DNA from: Trichosphaerium sp. ATCC 40318
Lineage: Eukaryota; Discosea; Flabellinia; Trichosidae
Direction: 5' to 3'
Length of the DNA: 35,220 nucleotides
NCBI GenBank assembly: GCA_038496445.1
Contig: JALMLS010000087.1
Coordinates: forward strand, 1 to 35,220
A program made the position numbers and the translations under genes. Of this stretch, positions 10,084 through 19,616 are shown in pieces. Numbering within the stretch: position 1 is the first letter of the stretch; each line of letters starts with the position of its first letter. The notes under the pieces are model-generated. The model was not told the DNA's origin. It was given only the letters and a program-made list of their open reading frames with translations, and made no database searches.

Positions 10084-10722
10084 TCAAAACGATATCGCTA
10101 AATACGATTTGTCACGTATAAATTGACCTTTATCATAAAAATGTACAGTTCTTAATTCACCATCTTCACTCCAAAATATATCTTCGCCCTGTTTTTGTGG
10201 AAAGACTTGTTGTTGTGTACTTACATAAAAGCATTGACGCTTTATTTGACCATTCTTATACCAACTTTTTTCTTCACCTTGCTGTTTGTTATCAACATAA
10301 AAACACTTGTAAGCCATTTGGCCATTATCATGCCAAGCTATTTTATCACCTTCTAGCTTCTGAATTGCTGTACAATTACTAATCGGAGCCTTGCTATAAC
10401 AAATACTACTTCTTTTGATGCCATTCATGTACCAACTTTTCTCTTCTCCAACTTTTATGTTGTTCGAGTACAAACACGTGGATTCCATCCTACCATTCCT
10501 ATACCAACGCTTCTCTTGTCCGTGTCTCTTACTATTGATGTAAAAACATTCCATTTTAACCAGACTTTTATGCTCAGCATTCCACAAGTTGCCTTCTCCT
10601 TCAATTAGGAAACATTGAATGCGCATTGGACAATTAAAATATTTCCTCCATTTACCATGCTTATCAAACGTGCTATTGAATCTTGTAGTTATAGCCATGT
10701 GGTTGGATAAAAGAGGAGCCAT
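10084..10722 (-). CDS. YwqK/MORN-like repeat protein
   Basis: An intronless frame of 212 residues ending with TGA. It contains about six repeats of about 22 residues with the pattern W(Y)-x-N/D-G-x-x-x-x-x-x-x-Y, for example EEKSWYKNGQIKRQCFY, EEKSWYMNGIKRSSICY and DKIAWHDNGQMAYKCFY. This is the pattern of the YwqK-type variant of MORN repeats, which form a beta-hairpin stack and are common in bacteria, giant viruses and some protists. Their function is generally unknown (scaffolding or membrane association is proposed for MORN repeats). The lack of introns, in contrast to most neighbours, may reflect acquisition by transfer. No signal peptide or transmembrane segment is seen. The start used is the first ATG; a second lies eight codons in. 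Confidence 0.75.
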   Translation of the reverse strand: MAPLLSNHMAITTRFNSTFDKHGKWRKYFNCPMRIQCFLIEGEGNLWNAEHKSLVKMECFYINSKRHGQEKRWYRNGRMESTCLYSNNIKVGEEKSWYMNGIKRSSICYSKAPISNCTAIQKLEGDKIAWHDNGQMAYKCFYVDNKQQGEEKSWYKNGQIKRQCFYVSTQQQVFPQKQGEDIFWSEDGELRTVHFYDKGQFIRDKSYLAISF

Positions 10723-11342
10723 TTTATGAATACTTCTCCGTCTAAATCGATAATATCTAGGTGCAACTCAACGGGGAGGGTTAATAGGCAGTAATCAGCC
10801 AACTCTGAGGTATTAATCTACGAGGATGTCGCCGGTTAGTTTATGCTACATAGTACGTTTTAGCCAGCTACCTTTCGTTTTGACGCCATTAAAGCAGGAG
10901 TCTATGAGTATTTTGATTTTATAAGACTAAAAAAATCCGCAATGGGTAAAATGTCAAAAAATTTTGTCAAATGTCAAAGCAATGTCAAAGCTGTGTCAAA
11001 ACTTGGTTCATTCGTTGGCAACTCCTAGTCACTGAAGAGTAATACACGTGTTCTATTTATTTTTTTATTACATTAAACGTGAAATATGAAAAGTTACAAC
11101 GCCTACAGGTTGAGTTTATTCTTGACACAAACCAATTGGTTTGCATGTCAAAATCTGTTGTACAGATTGCAACAGAATACTATTATTCTATTCTCATCCA
11201 GATTAACTTCTACATGCAGTTCAATGCAATGAAAGTAATTGTAAACTCGGACAATCTGTTTTTGGTTTGTCCATCCAAAGTCACGTGACTTGGCTTTTTA
11301 GTCGTAAAAAGTAACGAACTTAATAACACTTCCAGATTGGCT
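10723..11342. other. Upstream region of the PIN-like gene
   Basis: It holds a TGTCAAA cluster (10952-11000) and CACGTG at 11045 and 11282, all upstream of the start codon at 11343. A 69-codon frame (11079-11288) is open but does not resemble anything known to me, and its last codons coincide with a TCACGTGA site. I regard it as chance or as an upstream ORF. Confidence 0.45.
10952..11000 (+). promoter_or_regulatory. Five-copy TGTCAAA cluster
   Basis: TGTCAAA starts at 10952, 10965, 10972, 10983 and 10994, five copies in 49 bp with spacings of 7-13 bp. A cluster of a non-palindromic heptamer about 340 bp upstream of a start codon suggests a factor-binding array for the PIN-like gene or the divergent YwqK-like gene. 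It could also be simple repeat slippage. Confidence 0.35.
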
Positions 11343-13072
11343 ATGGCTACGTTAAAGGTTATCACGTTTTCGGCTTTAGCAGCAACAGGTGAAATATGTT
11401 GCTTAGTTGCCGCTGGTAAGTGAAATAAACAGGTTTTTGCCAACGAACAAACAAACGCGTAAACTCACTTATTTAAGGTATTACGATGACTCGTATAGGC
11501 GTCTTAAGTGACAATACAGTACAGAGTATTTCAAACCTTATAAAATCACTTATTATGCCATCACTGCTATTCGCAACAGGTCCGCCACCTTTTTTTTTCT
11601 GGCAAAAAGCCAAAAAACAATACAAAATTGTCAAAAAAGGTTATGACTTAAAACATTAAGTGTCTGACGTTGTAACACTTTCTCAACTTGTTAAATACTG
11701 GCCTACATTCGTATTTCTTTATTTATATATTGCACTTGGTCTCTTCATTGGCTGGACGATAGGAAAGTGCGTGAGAATAATCAAAGAAACTTATCCTTAT
11801 GCCTTTTAAACTCAGAATTTTCCGCACATCGACTTCCTTTAAGTATTACTTGATGTGTGTTCTTGGACTCTCAAGTACCGCAAGTTTTGCTCTTGCTTAT
11901 ACAACCTCTCTCATAAAAAATTCTCCACAAGTGCGTAATGAGCGTAAGTAGACATGTTTTTCTAATCATCCAATAGCTTTTTCAATCCGATGCCAAAGAA
12001 TCCACCGAGATACTCTTAGTACATCCTATTTTTTATTAAAACCCTTTACTTATTAAATAGAATCGGAGCACATCGTATGTACTGTTGATTGCTATATTCA
12101 TGCAATTTCCGACATGGTTGATTGGTTTTAATCTCTTGGCAAAGAATAAGGATGTAAAATCTTTAGTTTCTCAACAAGCACTAAGACAAACTTTCTTTAG
12201 AAGGAAGAATCAAGCAGTTCATTTGACAATATGATACAAACCATAAGCGATACAGAGACGGAGATGCTAATCGAAGACTCTGGAACAGAAGATGTTGTTG
12301 AAGATGCTGAAGATGTTGTTGTTGAAGAAATACAAGAAAACAACTGGCAACGTATTAAAAGATACTCAAAGCTAGGTTACGGCATGTTAACTCCTCCAAT
12401 TTGTGTGGGTGTATTAGGTACGCAGAAGACTGTGTTGTTTACAGGTTCCGTTGCTAAGCTTTGTTAGCTATATTTATTGGCTGCGTACCACAAGTCCGTG
12501 CTTTGTTTCATGAAAGTAAATACTTCAGTGGCACTCCGCCTTTGAGTTTTATTACTACAGCATGTACACTGATTGGAAACTGCCTGGTGCCACTTGCTAT
12601 GATAATTCTAGGAAGTAAAATAGCCCGTGTAAGTCTTCTTTTTTTTTTCTTTTTTTTATGTCACCACAGCAGCTTATAACTCCGCGGACTTACGATTTAT
12701 AGGGGCCACCAAAAACTGATATAAAGTTTAAGTGGCTATCAGCAATTTGTTTTATCAAGATGGTGCTTATACCTGCTTTGTTTACATTTGGTATAGTGTT
12801 TTTCTTGGCTCATAAAGTAATTGGGTTATTCGATAATGATAAAGTAATGTTGCTTGTTCTTATGATAGAAGGATGTAAGTAGTATATGAACTGTTCAGTA
12901 AGTTCTTGTAACGTTGTGGTTAGGTGCACCTACATCCGTCACTGTTGTTGTAATGGCAACTATTCATGGAAATATGTCAAATGGAGTGTCTGCGTTATTG
13001 TTCTATCAGTACATTGCAGCAATCTTAACTGTATCTTTAAGTGCAATGGCCATCATGGCTTGTATGGGATAG
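11343..13072 (+). CDS. PIN-like / auxin efflux carrier family membrane transporter (10 exons)
   Basis: Exons 11343-11415, 11478-11579, 11661-11766, 11816-11930, 11977-12018, 12061-12153, 12201-12417, 12459-12628, 12703-12874 and 12924-13072 sum to 1239 nt, giving 412 residues. The N-terminal half has four to five hydrophobic helices (KVITFSALAATGEICCLVA, LIMPSLLF, TFVFLYLYIALGLFIGWTI). A long acidic Ser/Glu-rich cytosolic loop follows (SSSSFDN... to VVEDAEDVVVEEI). The C-terminal half has LAIFIGCVPQVRALF, LVPLAMIILGSKIAR, FIKMVLIPALF and a final APTSVTVVVMATIHG helix. This two-bundle layout with a central loop and a late (A)PT-x-V segment is that of the membrane transport (PIN-like) family, which exports small organic anions and sits in plasma or ER membranes. 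The substrate is unknown. Introns starting GTGCGT recur in this gene. Confidence 0.85.
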
Positions 13073-13509
13073 TTGTATCAAACTGTAGTGGACTGTGCAA
13101 TACGAGAGTTGAGTCATAAACATTGCTGTTTTTTCAATTGAAATCGTTTTCTTTCATCTGCATAGTAAAATGAATTTTCAAGAGTGCACGTAACATTTTG
13201 TTTTTCAAGTGGAGTGCAAAAAGTGTACTTTGTTAGTACACAAAGCCTATCAGTACCTTTGGCTTGTAGTTAGACTCAACACTGATCAATGTAACAAATT
13301 AAATACCTTTACAACATGGTGTGAGGATCTCGATACCTCGAGCTGCTACAACCGAAGTTGTTCGCTTACTGCAGGATGTCGTAGCTTTTGCAGTTTTCAT
13401 GAAACATCATTTAAATGAGGTGAGCAACGCATCAACTATATGTGCCCTTGGTAGTGCTTGGTATTGTAAACTTCGAAGAAACAAAAAAAAAAGGTTGACA
13501 GAAAATTAA
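13073..13509 (+). pseudogene. Gene fragment, weakly PEX11-like
   Basis: A plus-strand frame ending with TAA at 13509 reads ISIPRAATTEVVRLLQDVV, then AFAVFMKHHLNE, then STICALGSAWYCKLRRN. The pattern (a helix with Asp, a hydrophobic stretch, a short polar link, then a Gly-containing hydrophobic helix and a basic tail) recalls the C-terminus of peroxisomal PEX11 proteins; I am not certain. Upstream, VECKKCTLLVHKAYQ (13209-13253) can be joined through a GTACCT...GTGAG intron. No start or N-terminal domain fits in the 136 bp left before the PIN-like gene ends, so the gene is truncated or its model is incomplete. Confidence 0.3.
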
Positions 13510-14058
13510 AACCATTCACAAAGTCTCTTGCGCATCCCAATGACTGCATCACCTCTTGTTTTCGCTTTATTCGCTCTCATATTCTGCTAATATGTGTTGG
13601 CATCCTATAGAGGATACCTGGTCCCATGCTTTATGTAGCAGCAGTGTTGTTCTGGCGGCTCTTGTACAAAAAAAAAAATCAAACAAACGTTGAGAAATAC
13701 CGTTGTTATCCTGTATATTCGTCATGGCGTTGTTTGGTACTGCTAGGAGCGTTCTTGCTAACGATGTCAGCACCAGTGCACTAAAAATACACGTTCAGAT
13801 AAAGCGTTTTAATACCGAACACAAATGAATTGGCATTCAACATTGCGGAGATATACCTCGTAGGGTTCGATCTGTGTAGCCGTATCAGTCTTGTCAGTTT
13901 CGTGGTTTTTAACCAAACACGTGATTTCTTCGGACAAAATTTAAACTATAAGTATACTGTGACAACAAACTTATCGCTATATAACATTGGTGCAAATATT
14001 ACGCCATGACGTTTTGTGCGGCGAATCTGCTTCGTGAAATCAAGTGCGTTTGGTTCAC
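13510..14058. other. Spacer and left flank of transposon insertion
   Basis: From about 13990 to 14058 this is the upstream promoter DNA of copy B, matching copy A's promoter. The part before it has only fragments: an ATG at 13540 followed by a hydrophobic leader-like peptide and a stop, and a short frame with EDTWSHALCSSSVVLAALV. No supported gene. Confidence 0.4.
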
Positions 14059-14062
14059 TTAA
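14059..14062. repeat. Target-site duplication TTAA, left
   Basis: TTAA immediately before the left terminus GGGCCTTCT. It pairs with TTAA at 17893-17896 and corresponds to the single TTAA at 3261-3264 in the paralogous empty site. Confidence 0.8.
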
Positions 14063-14071
14063 GGGCCTTCT
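14063..14071 (+). repeat. Left terminal inverted repeat
   Basis: GGGCCTTCT. It matches the inverted right end at 8 of 9 positions; similarity does not continue further inward. Confidence 0.7.
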
Positions 14072-14961
14072 AAGTTTTTACTTTGTTTGACCATTGGCAG
14101 CGAGTGTAATGATACATACTTAGTGATGTATTTTTGTCTGTTTACCCCTTTACCTAGCCTAGTAAACTGTGATCTGGTATCACAGTTTACGTCAATTGAG
14201 GGTTCAATTACATGGGGTACTCTATAAACTTTGCCCATACACCCCTTAACTTTTTTTTTTACAGTCTTTGGTTTTTTTATATTGAGCCCTCTAACTATTT
14301 ATGTTCTCTTGGATTCATATTGACTATTTTACACCTTCTCCAATTACTACAATACTCATTCTGTACACCAACCACAATAAATAAACGCTGTATACTGAAC
14401 TTTGGCTTCGAATATCCAGTTTAGGGTATGTATTTGCTGAATTTCTTTTATTTTTTTCAGTTTTTTACACCTCCTTGTATTGCTGTGTAAGCCATACTGT
14501 GTAACCGCCACACCAAAAAAATGTGTTATAGAAAGTATTGGCTTCGAATTTGAAGATTAAAGTGAGAAATTGCCTTTTTTAGAAATTGTTTTTTTTTTAT
14601 CCTTTCCTAGTCCACAGTTTTATGATTAAAACGTTATTTTGGGCTCTAGCACGCACAACAAACGCTATTTAAGGGTGTACTGCCTCAAAACAAAAAAAAA
14701 AAGCCTTAAACTGGTTTTTTGTAATTTAAAGCTTAGTTTTAACGTTAAAAGCATAATTCAGCGTTGTATAGGCGCTTCTGAAGCTTTTGGAAGCCTTTCA
14801 ATGAAAAAAGCTATCAACAGCCTATAAAATTGTTTTAATACCACACAAGCCCTTTTTTACGCGCAAAAATACCACTGCAATGTTATATAGCCTTAACAGT
14901 TATTTTTTTTTGTCGGAATTTTTGTGATCATTGACAACTCATTATTGTAGGTTAAAAACTC
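14072..14961. other. Noncoding 5' part of the transposon
   Basis: T-rich DNA with small frames at 14212-14424 and 14639-14827 that do not look like real proteins. The phrase TTGGCTTCGAAT occurs twice (about 14402 and 14539). The hairpin is listed separately. Confidence 0.4.
14162..14190. repeat. Perfect 12-bp hairpin in transposon 5' region
   Basis: GTAAACTGTGAT, loop CTGGT, ATCACAGTTTAC. It lies 99 bp inside the left terminus. It could be a subterminal transposase-binding site or an RNA hairpin in the leader. Confidence 0.6.
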
Positions 14962-17757
14962 ATGACAAGCTCCAATAGAACATCTCAAAACTGTTTTTTA
15001 TGCACTTTTGATATAACATGCAATGTAACAGAGGCAAAAAACAAAAAAAAATATCGACGAATTGATAAAGAATTAGTACATGCTAGTTGTTATTATGAAT
15101 ACTACAAACAGCTCAAAAGTAAACATTGTATACTTAAATTCTTCCTCACTCTTTTTTTAGAGCCCAAGAATCCAATCATTCTTGATGAAGAAAATGTTGA
15201 TCAATACATGGGGATGGATTTGACAGCCGTTGAACTTACAATAGAAACTCCTTTCAATTTGTCTTTATTACCTCAACCTGCACTTGTCGATGAATGCCAT
15301 GCTGATATGGTTGATGTTACCAATGAAAGCAGTCCAAGAAACATAGAATGTGGATCATCGTCCATTGATGAGCCTACCACAAATCTTTCGTTCAAACCAA
15401 CCTTTACTCCATTGGCACGTGCACCAACATCAAAGCCTTTCTCTGATGACCAGATGGTTTCTGTTCCTGTGAAATTGTTGGAGACTCTGGCTAAAGGAGT
15501 GAGCTGTTGCCCTTCATGCAAAGATCCAGAAGTGGTATTCAGTAAAATACATTGTGAAGCTGAATACACATCCGTCATTTATAATTGTTGGAATTGCAAA
15601 ACACCTTTTTCTATTTCCAACTCTAAACCAAAACCATTTCATGCTAACAAAGATGTTCCTGGACGTGGAATAAAGAGTATTAACTTACATACAGTGGCAA
15701 GTGTGTTGTTGTCTGGTATTGGATTCCGAGAATATAATACATTTGCTGCATACACTGGCAAACAAGTATGTCATGCGTTTTTTATTGTAGCTATTTTACC
15801 TCAACATGTAAACTTCCATGTCGGCATAGCAAATTGTTTACGTATTTATTTTTAGGCTATTTCAAGTGCATCTTTCTATACTATCCTGCCACATGTTGCT
15901 GAAGCAGTTAAAGTTGTTGCAAAACGATCGATGAAAGCAGAATGTGATAAAGTGTATTCACAATATGCCAAAACAAACACTAAAGGCCAACATTTAGTGC
16001 TTGGTGGTGATGGTGCATGGATGTCTAGAGGATGGCATTCACGTAGTCATGTTTACACTGTATTTGATTTAATTACAAAGAAAATTCTAGCTTTAGAAGT
16101 TGTGGAAAAGTCAGCAAGCATACAAAAAGGGGATTCTGTTTTGTTATACAAAAAAGGCAATTATTGTGAAGATGAAAGTTCAAAAGGCATGGAGGGAGTC
16201 GGTTTGCAAAGAGTATTGAAGACTCTTGCTCCTCTTTTAAAATATACTTCTATGTTTATCACAGATGGAGATGCTAGTGTTCCTGTAATAGTTAAAGGAA
16301 ATGCTCAAGTGTCGAAATTAGTAGCTGCTAAACGACTAGCTTTTAATTTGGATTTTGGCCACTTTCGAAAAAAACTAGTTAAAGATGCAAAGAACATTCT
16401 TGGTGACAAAAAACGTTATAAAGGGTTTGCAAAACACATCGTTAATTGGATTGTGTATGCTATAGTAGAAGGCAAAAAAAGGAATTGGACAGAAGAAAAG
16501 GTACTAGTTATGTTGTTATATTACTAACAAATACTAGATGCAATCACATTTTTTGTTGTGTATGGACCATTTAGTTTCTCATTATACAACCATGAGTTGC
16601 GTGTCCACTTGTCCGTGTAGAAATACAACAACATTGGACATGTTAGCTTCAAAACGCAGCAACAATAGATCAACATTGGAATTGTTGCCTACTGAGCTGC
16701 TTATAGAAATAGCATTGATGATGCCAAAAAAAAAGCTGTTCTGCTTTTGTAATGACTTCAATACGACTGTTTTCTCTTACTCGTCAATGTAAAACATTAC
16801 GAGCAACCCATTACAAGAAACACAAACCTGAATTACAATGGTGCGTTTTCAATACACAACACAGATAATAACACATATAGTCTTGACCTCAATAACAAAG
16901 AAGATGTTATTATCATTGAGGGGATTAAAAGAAATTCCAATAGTAATAATGAACGTGTTATTGACATTGAAGAGGACATTGATATTGATGATGAAGAAGA
17001 GGAATTTTTTAACAACAAACCAAGTATTGGCCGAATCCCTGTTAAAGACATTGGATTACGAGGATGGGCTGAAGTATTAAAAAGGTATGTGTACAGAATA
17101 TGCCATAAATGGACTACCAGTTTGGTTGAATCATGCAACAATGAGCGGTGCGTTTACACTGATAAACGAATATTCTATAAAATCACTTTTGAAATGCGAA
17201 CTTTAATTGCAGCTGGAGTCCACAATCTTGGCCGCCTACAATTTGCTATAGAAGTTTTTGCACTATTACAAATACCCATGTCTGAAGCAACTACAACATT
17301 TCTAGAAACATTAACTGAAAAGGCTGCAAACCTGTCCCAAAAAAGACAATCACCTGAACATAAAAAACAAAAAAAAATAAGAAGAGCCAACAAGAAATCA
17401 AAAGTATATCGCAAACATAAAAACACAAGCTACAAAGATCTTCCTTCAGAAACAACCACATTGACAGGTTTAAAAAGAAAAGGTGCAACAGCAACAACAA
17501 AAGCACAAAAAAAACAACGTCTCAATGCTGAAGACGATCCACTACTATACATTTGGCAATGTCCAAAAAAAACCCACATGAGTCCAATTCTATGGAAAAA
17601 ATCGATGCATAAACAAGGATTAGAGCTTATTTGTGACTACTACCCTGATAAAAAAGACTTTGACATCTGGGCTGATGAGGTACAGGAGGTTTACCGCAAA
17701 CAAGTAACTCGTGATGATTGGCGTAAGATTAAGGAAAAAAACCAAAAGAAAAAATAA
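14962..17757 (+). CDS. Kolobok-like DDE transposase (multi-exon, frame broken in 3' half)
   Basis: Exons 14962-15118, 15161-15765 and 15856-16500, and a region from 16538 to TAA 17757. Near the N-terminus is a Cys/His pattern (CFLC...CNVT...HASCYYEY). A CxxC...CWNC zinc-binding pair follows (CCPSCKDPE, YNCWNCKTPF). The catalytic core starts with LVLGGDGAWMSRGWH (first acid), continues with SSKGMEGVGLQRVL (probable Glu) and FITDGDAS (second Asp), then LDFGHFRKKLVKDAK. These match the DDE core of Kolobok-type transposases. After intron 3 the frame reads CMDHLVSHYTTM...CPCRN and runs into an F-box-like segment. The C-terminal part (EED-rich linker, then TSLVESCNNERCVYTDKRI and a Lys-rich tail) resumes in a different frame from about 16770. 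The protein is therefore not continuous in the sequence as given. Confidence 0.75.
16674..16868 (+). other. F-box-like segment embedded in the transposase gene
   Basis: In frame with the upstream transposase exon the DNA encodes TLELLPTELLIEIALMMPKK, a good F-box first helix. After a nine-A run (16726-16734) the match continues one frame over with SAFVMTSIRLFSLTRQC, then TLRATHYKKHKPELQW and a TAA at 16868. F-boxes bind Skp1 in SCF ubiquitin ligases. Here it probably represents captured host sequence or a decayed insertion. The single-base frame change at the A-run may be real decay or a sequencing length error. Confidence 0.5.
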
Positions 17758-17789
17758 ATTTGATTTTTTTATTGTGGCTTGTACATAAT

Positions 17790-17803
17790 TAATAGCGCTA
17801 TTA
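17790..17803. repeat. Perfect 14-bp palindrome in transposon 3' end
   Basis: TAATAGCGCTATTA, 33 bp after the transposase stop codon and 89 bp from the right terminus. Possibly a transposase-binding or dimer site. Confidence 0.5.
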
Positions 17804-17883
17804 TTTGGTACAGCGCATGCCACACAACAGTACTTTCGGCTCTCAAAAAATCAGTCCAAAAAACTAATTTCTATGAATCCAGG

Positions 17884-17892
17884 AGAACGCCC
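17884..17892 (-). repeat. Right terminal inverted repeat
   Basis: AGAACGCCC, the inverse of GGGCGTTCT, followed directly by TTAA. Confidence 0.7.
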
Positions 17893-17896
17893 TTAA
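17893..17896. repeat. Target-site duplication TTAA, right
   Basis: Followed by GCAAACAATTG, which aligns with GCCAAAAACTATTG after the TTAA of the empty site in copy A's promoter. Confidence 0.8.
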
Positions 17897-17983
17897 GCAA
17901 ACAATTGTTTTGAAGGCCAATCACATCACAAATATCTCTTGTTACATCGCAGCGTCTCTTATTACATAAATACCTTTGATCAC

Positions 17984-19157
17984 ATGCATTTTATGTCCAT
18001 ATTTGTGTTATTGGCCTTAATTATATCTATTTCTTGTCGCCAAATACCTCCTGGATATGTTTATGGTGTGGCTTCATCACTAACTGGCCCTGAAAATGTT
18101 GAAGTATTTTATACAGACTTAGAGTTTAATAATGGTAAAATACCTTTACACCTTTGTTTCGTACTTAACTATTTGCAGAACCTACTTCTCTTGGTGTCAC
18201 TGCTACGTTTGCGCTTTGAATAGAACAATTTCCAATCATAAGTAAGCCAAAGTTGTAAAACCAATTATGCTGTTTTTACAGGCTGATGATACTTTTTTAG
18301 TACCTTCATTTGATGGCTCGATGATTCTCTTGACAATGATAGAAGCCAGTACATTTAAAGTAATAGTTAAATCAATTGACAACACATTAATATGTACTGG
18401 CGAATTCCCAGAGCTTGTTGCTGCCGGTCAATTTATTGATGATACAACATTCATTGTTTGGCTTAGCTCGACATTCACAGTGGCAACATATAAACTTGAC
18501 ATAACAAATACGGATAACTGTGTATCTTCAATATACTCATGCGGAACACCAATAAGACCTCCTGGATTTGTTGGAAGTACGTTGGCTAACAACAATTTGT
18601 TCTTTTTTCTTCTTTTTTTCTCGCTTGATATGACTTACTTTTTCGGTTACAGTGGTAGTTGATAGCGAAACAACAATGGTGGCTGTTTTTCAAAGCTCTG
18701 GGGACACTGTGCTTTATACTATTGATACACCAGCTTTTTTTGTTCCAGGAGCATGTGTTATTGACATGGCATCTGTCAGTACTTTAGGTACTGTTGGGGG
18801 TATTTTCTTGTTAACAAGGCTTGATGATACTAGAAATATTGGTATCGACGTTAATACCGCCACCCCACGAGTGTCAATAGCAATTGATAAAACAACAGGT
18901 ACTTATGTTCTCTTCAATCATTTATTGGTTATTATATTTGGCTTACAAGAATTGTAGGCACTCAAACACCATATAGAACAATTCAATCACCAAGCATCAC
19001 TATTCCAACACTCTACCCAGGTTTAATAGCTCCGTGTGTATCAAGGTGACTTTAAAAAGATTCATCTTCGATACTCATTTAACTTGTGTTTAGTAAACGG
19101 TCAGCAAAGGCAGTGGCGTCATTAAATGAAGAACGAATAGCACTGCTACATCGTTAA
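17984..19157 (+). pseudogene. Secreted protein of unknown function, copy B (nonsense codon in exon 2)
   Basis: The paralogue of 2054-3212, inverted, with the same six exons. The signal peptide (VLLALIISISC), SFDGSMILLTMIE, FFVPGACVID and the final KAVASLNEERIALLHR are all present. Exon 1 is 17984-18134 and exon 2 starts at 18179. In exon 2 the codons CTT CAA TCA of copy A read CTT TGA ATA, putting a TGA at 18217-18219 after about 60 codons with no length change. Everything downstream stays open, which suggests recent inactivation or a translated short form. Intron 2 has a normal GTAAGCC donor and intron 4 has GT where copy A has GC. A 3.8-kb transposon sits about 90 bp upstream of the ATG and probably disrupts the promoter. 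Confidence 0.65.
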
Positions 19158-19269
19158 GTACTAGGGTTATTTAATAAACTTATACTTGAAGTGCTTTTTA
19201 AACTGTGTCATGAATTTATCTAAATACGCTGTACTATAGCGTAATAGTCACTGGCCTTGTACGCTTACA

Positions 19270-19616
19270 ATGGTAAGTAAAGAGTCTAGTGTGATGCTAT
19301 TATTGATCAGGTCACCATATCCAGTATTACTAGACAACTACAATTAGTGGTAAACATTGTTGAGGCCGATTTTATTTGCTTAGAAAATTCCCCATTCCGC
19401 TTTAAGTCATACAATGTTGCTGCCTTCGAATATCTAGTTTGTACAACCGAAATTAATGACTAACAGGGCAACCTGGACCCACTCCAATGGTCAACTTGGA
19501 GCAGCTTTTTAATTTTACAAGCTCGGCAGATTTTGAAAGGTATAGAAGGCTTACGTAAAACACATTTTGACTGTTCTATAAAAGATACTGCACTTGGAAT
19601 TGGCAATTGCACTTGA
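19270..19616 (+). CDS. Small protein of unknown function (3 exons, one 30-nt intron)
   Basis: ATG 19270-19272, a GTAAGT...ATCAG intron (19273-19310), then 19311-19436, a 30-nt intron (19437-19466: GTTTGT...CTAACAG) and 19467-19616 ending with TGA. The joined frame gives about 93 residues, including VVNIVEADFICLENSPFRF, YNVAAFEYLGNLDPLQWST and SFLILQARQILKGIEGLRK. An in-frame TAA falls inside the proposed 30-nt intron, which ends in a branch-point-like CTAAC followed by AG. The alternative is a gene broken by that TAA. I do not recognise the family. Confidence 0.35.

Larger units (their letters stand above)
14063..17892 (+). mobile_element. DNA transposon with TTAA duplication and Kolobok-like transposase
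   Basis: A 3830-bp element bounded by short inverted termini, GGGCCTTCT on the left and AGAACGCCC on the right (inverted GGGCGTTCT, 8 of 9 matching), flanked by TTAA on both sides. Removing it and one TTAA restores DNA that aligns with the promoter of copy A, so the boundaries are supported independently of the termini. It carries one transposase gene on the plus strand. The 5' 900 bp is noncoding and T-rich with a perfect 12-bp hairpin, and the 3' 135 bp holds a 14-bp palindrome. TTAA target sites are typical of the Kolobok and piggyBac superfamilies. The transposase motifs favour Kolobok. The insertion lies about 90 bp upstream of the copy B start codon and splits its promoter. Confidence 0.85.

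Noticed and set aside
15273-15578. Minus-strand ORF of 101 codons inside the transposase
   Set aside because: Antisense shadow of the transposase exon, which has zinc-finger-like motifs and a proper splice structure.
16833-17141. Minus-strand Ser/Ile-rich ORF and plus-strand ORF 16838-17080
   Set aside because: Both are shadows of the acidic, Asp/Glu-rich linker of the transposase in the third frame.
14406-19442. Shared phrase CTTCGAATATCxAGTTT in the transposon and in the gene at 19.4 kb
   Set aside because: Only about 17 bp with no flanking similarity; chance or a shared codon string is enough to explain it.
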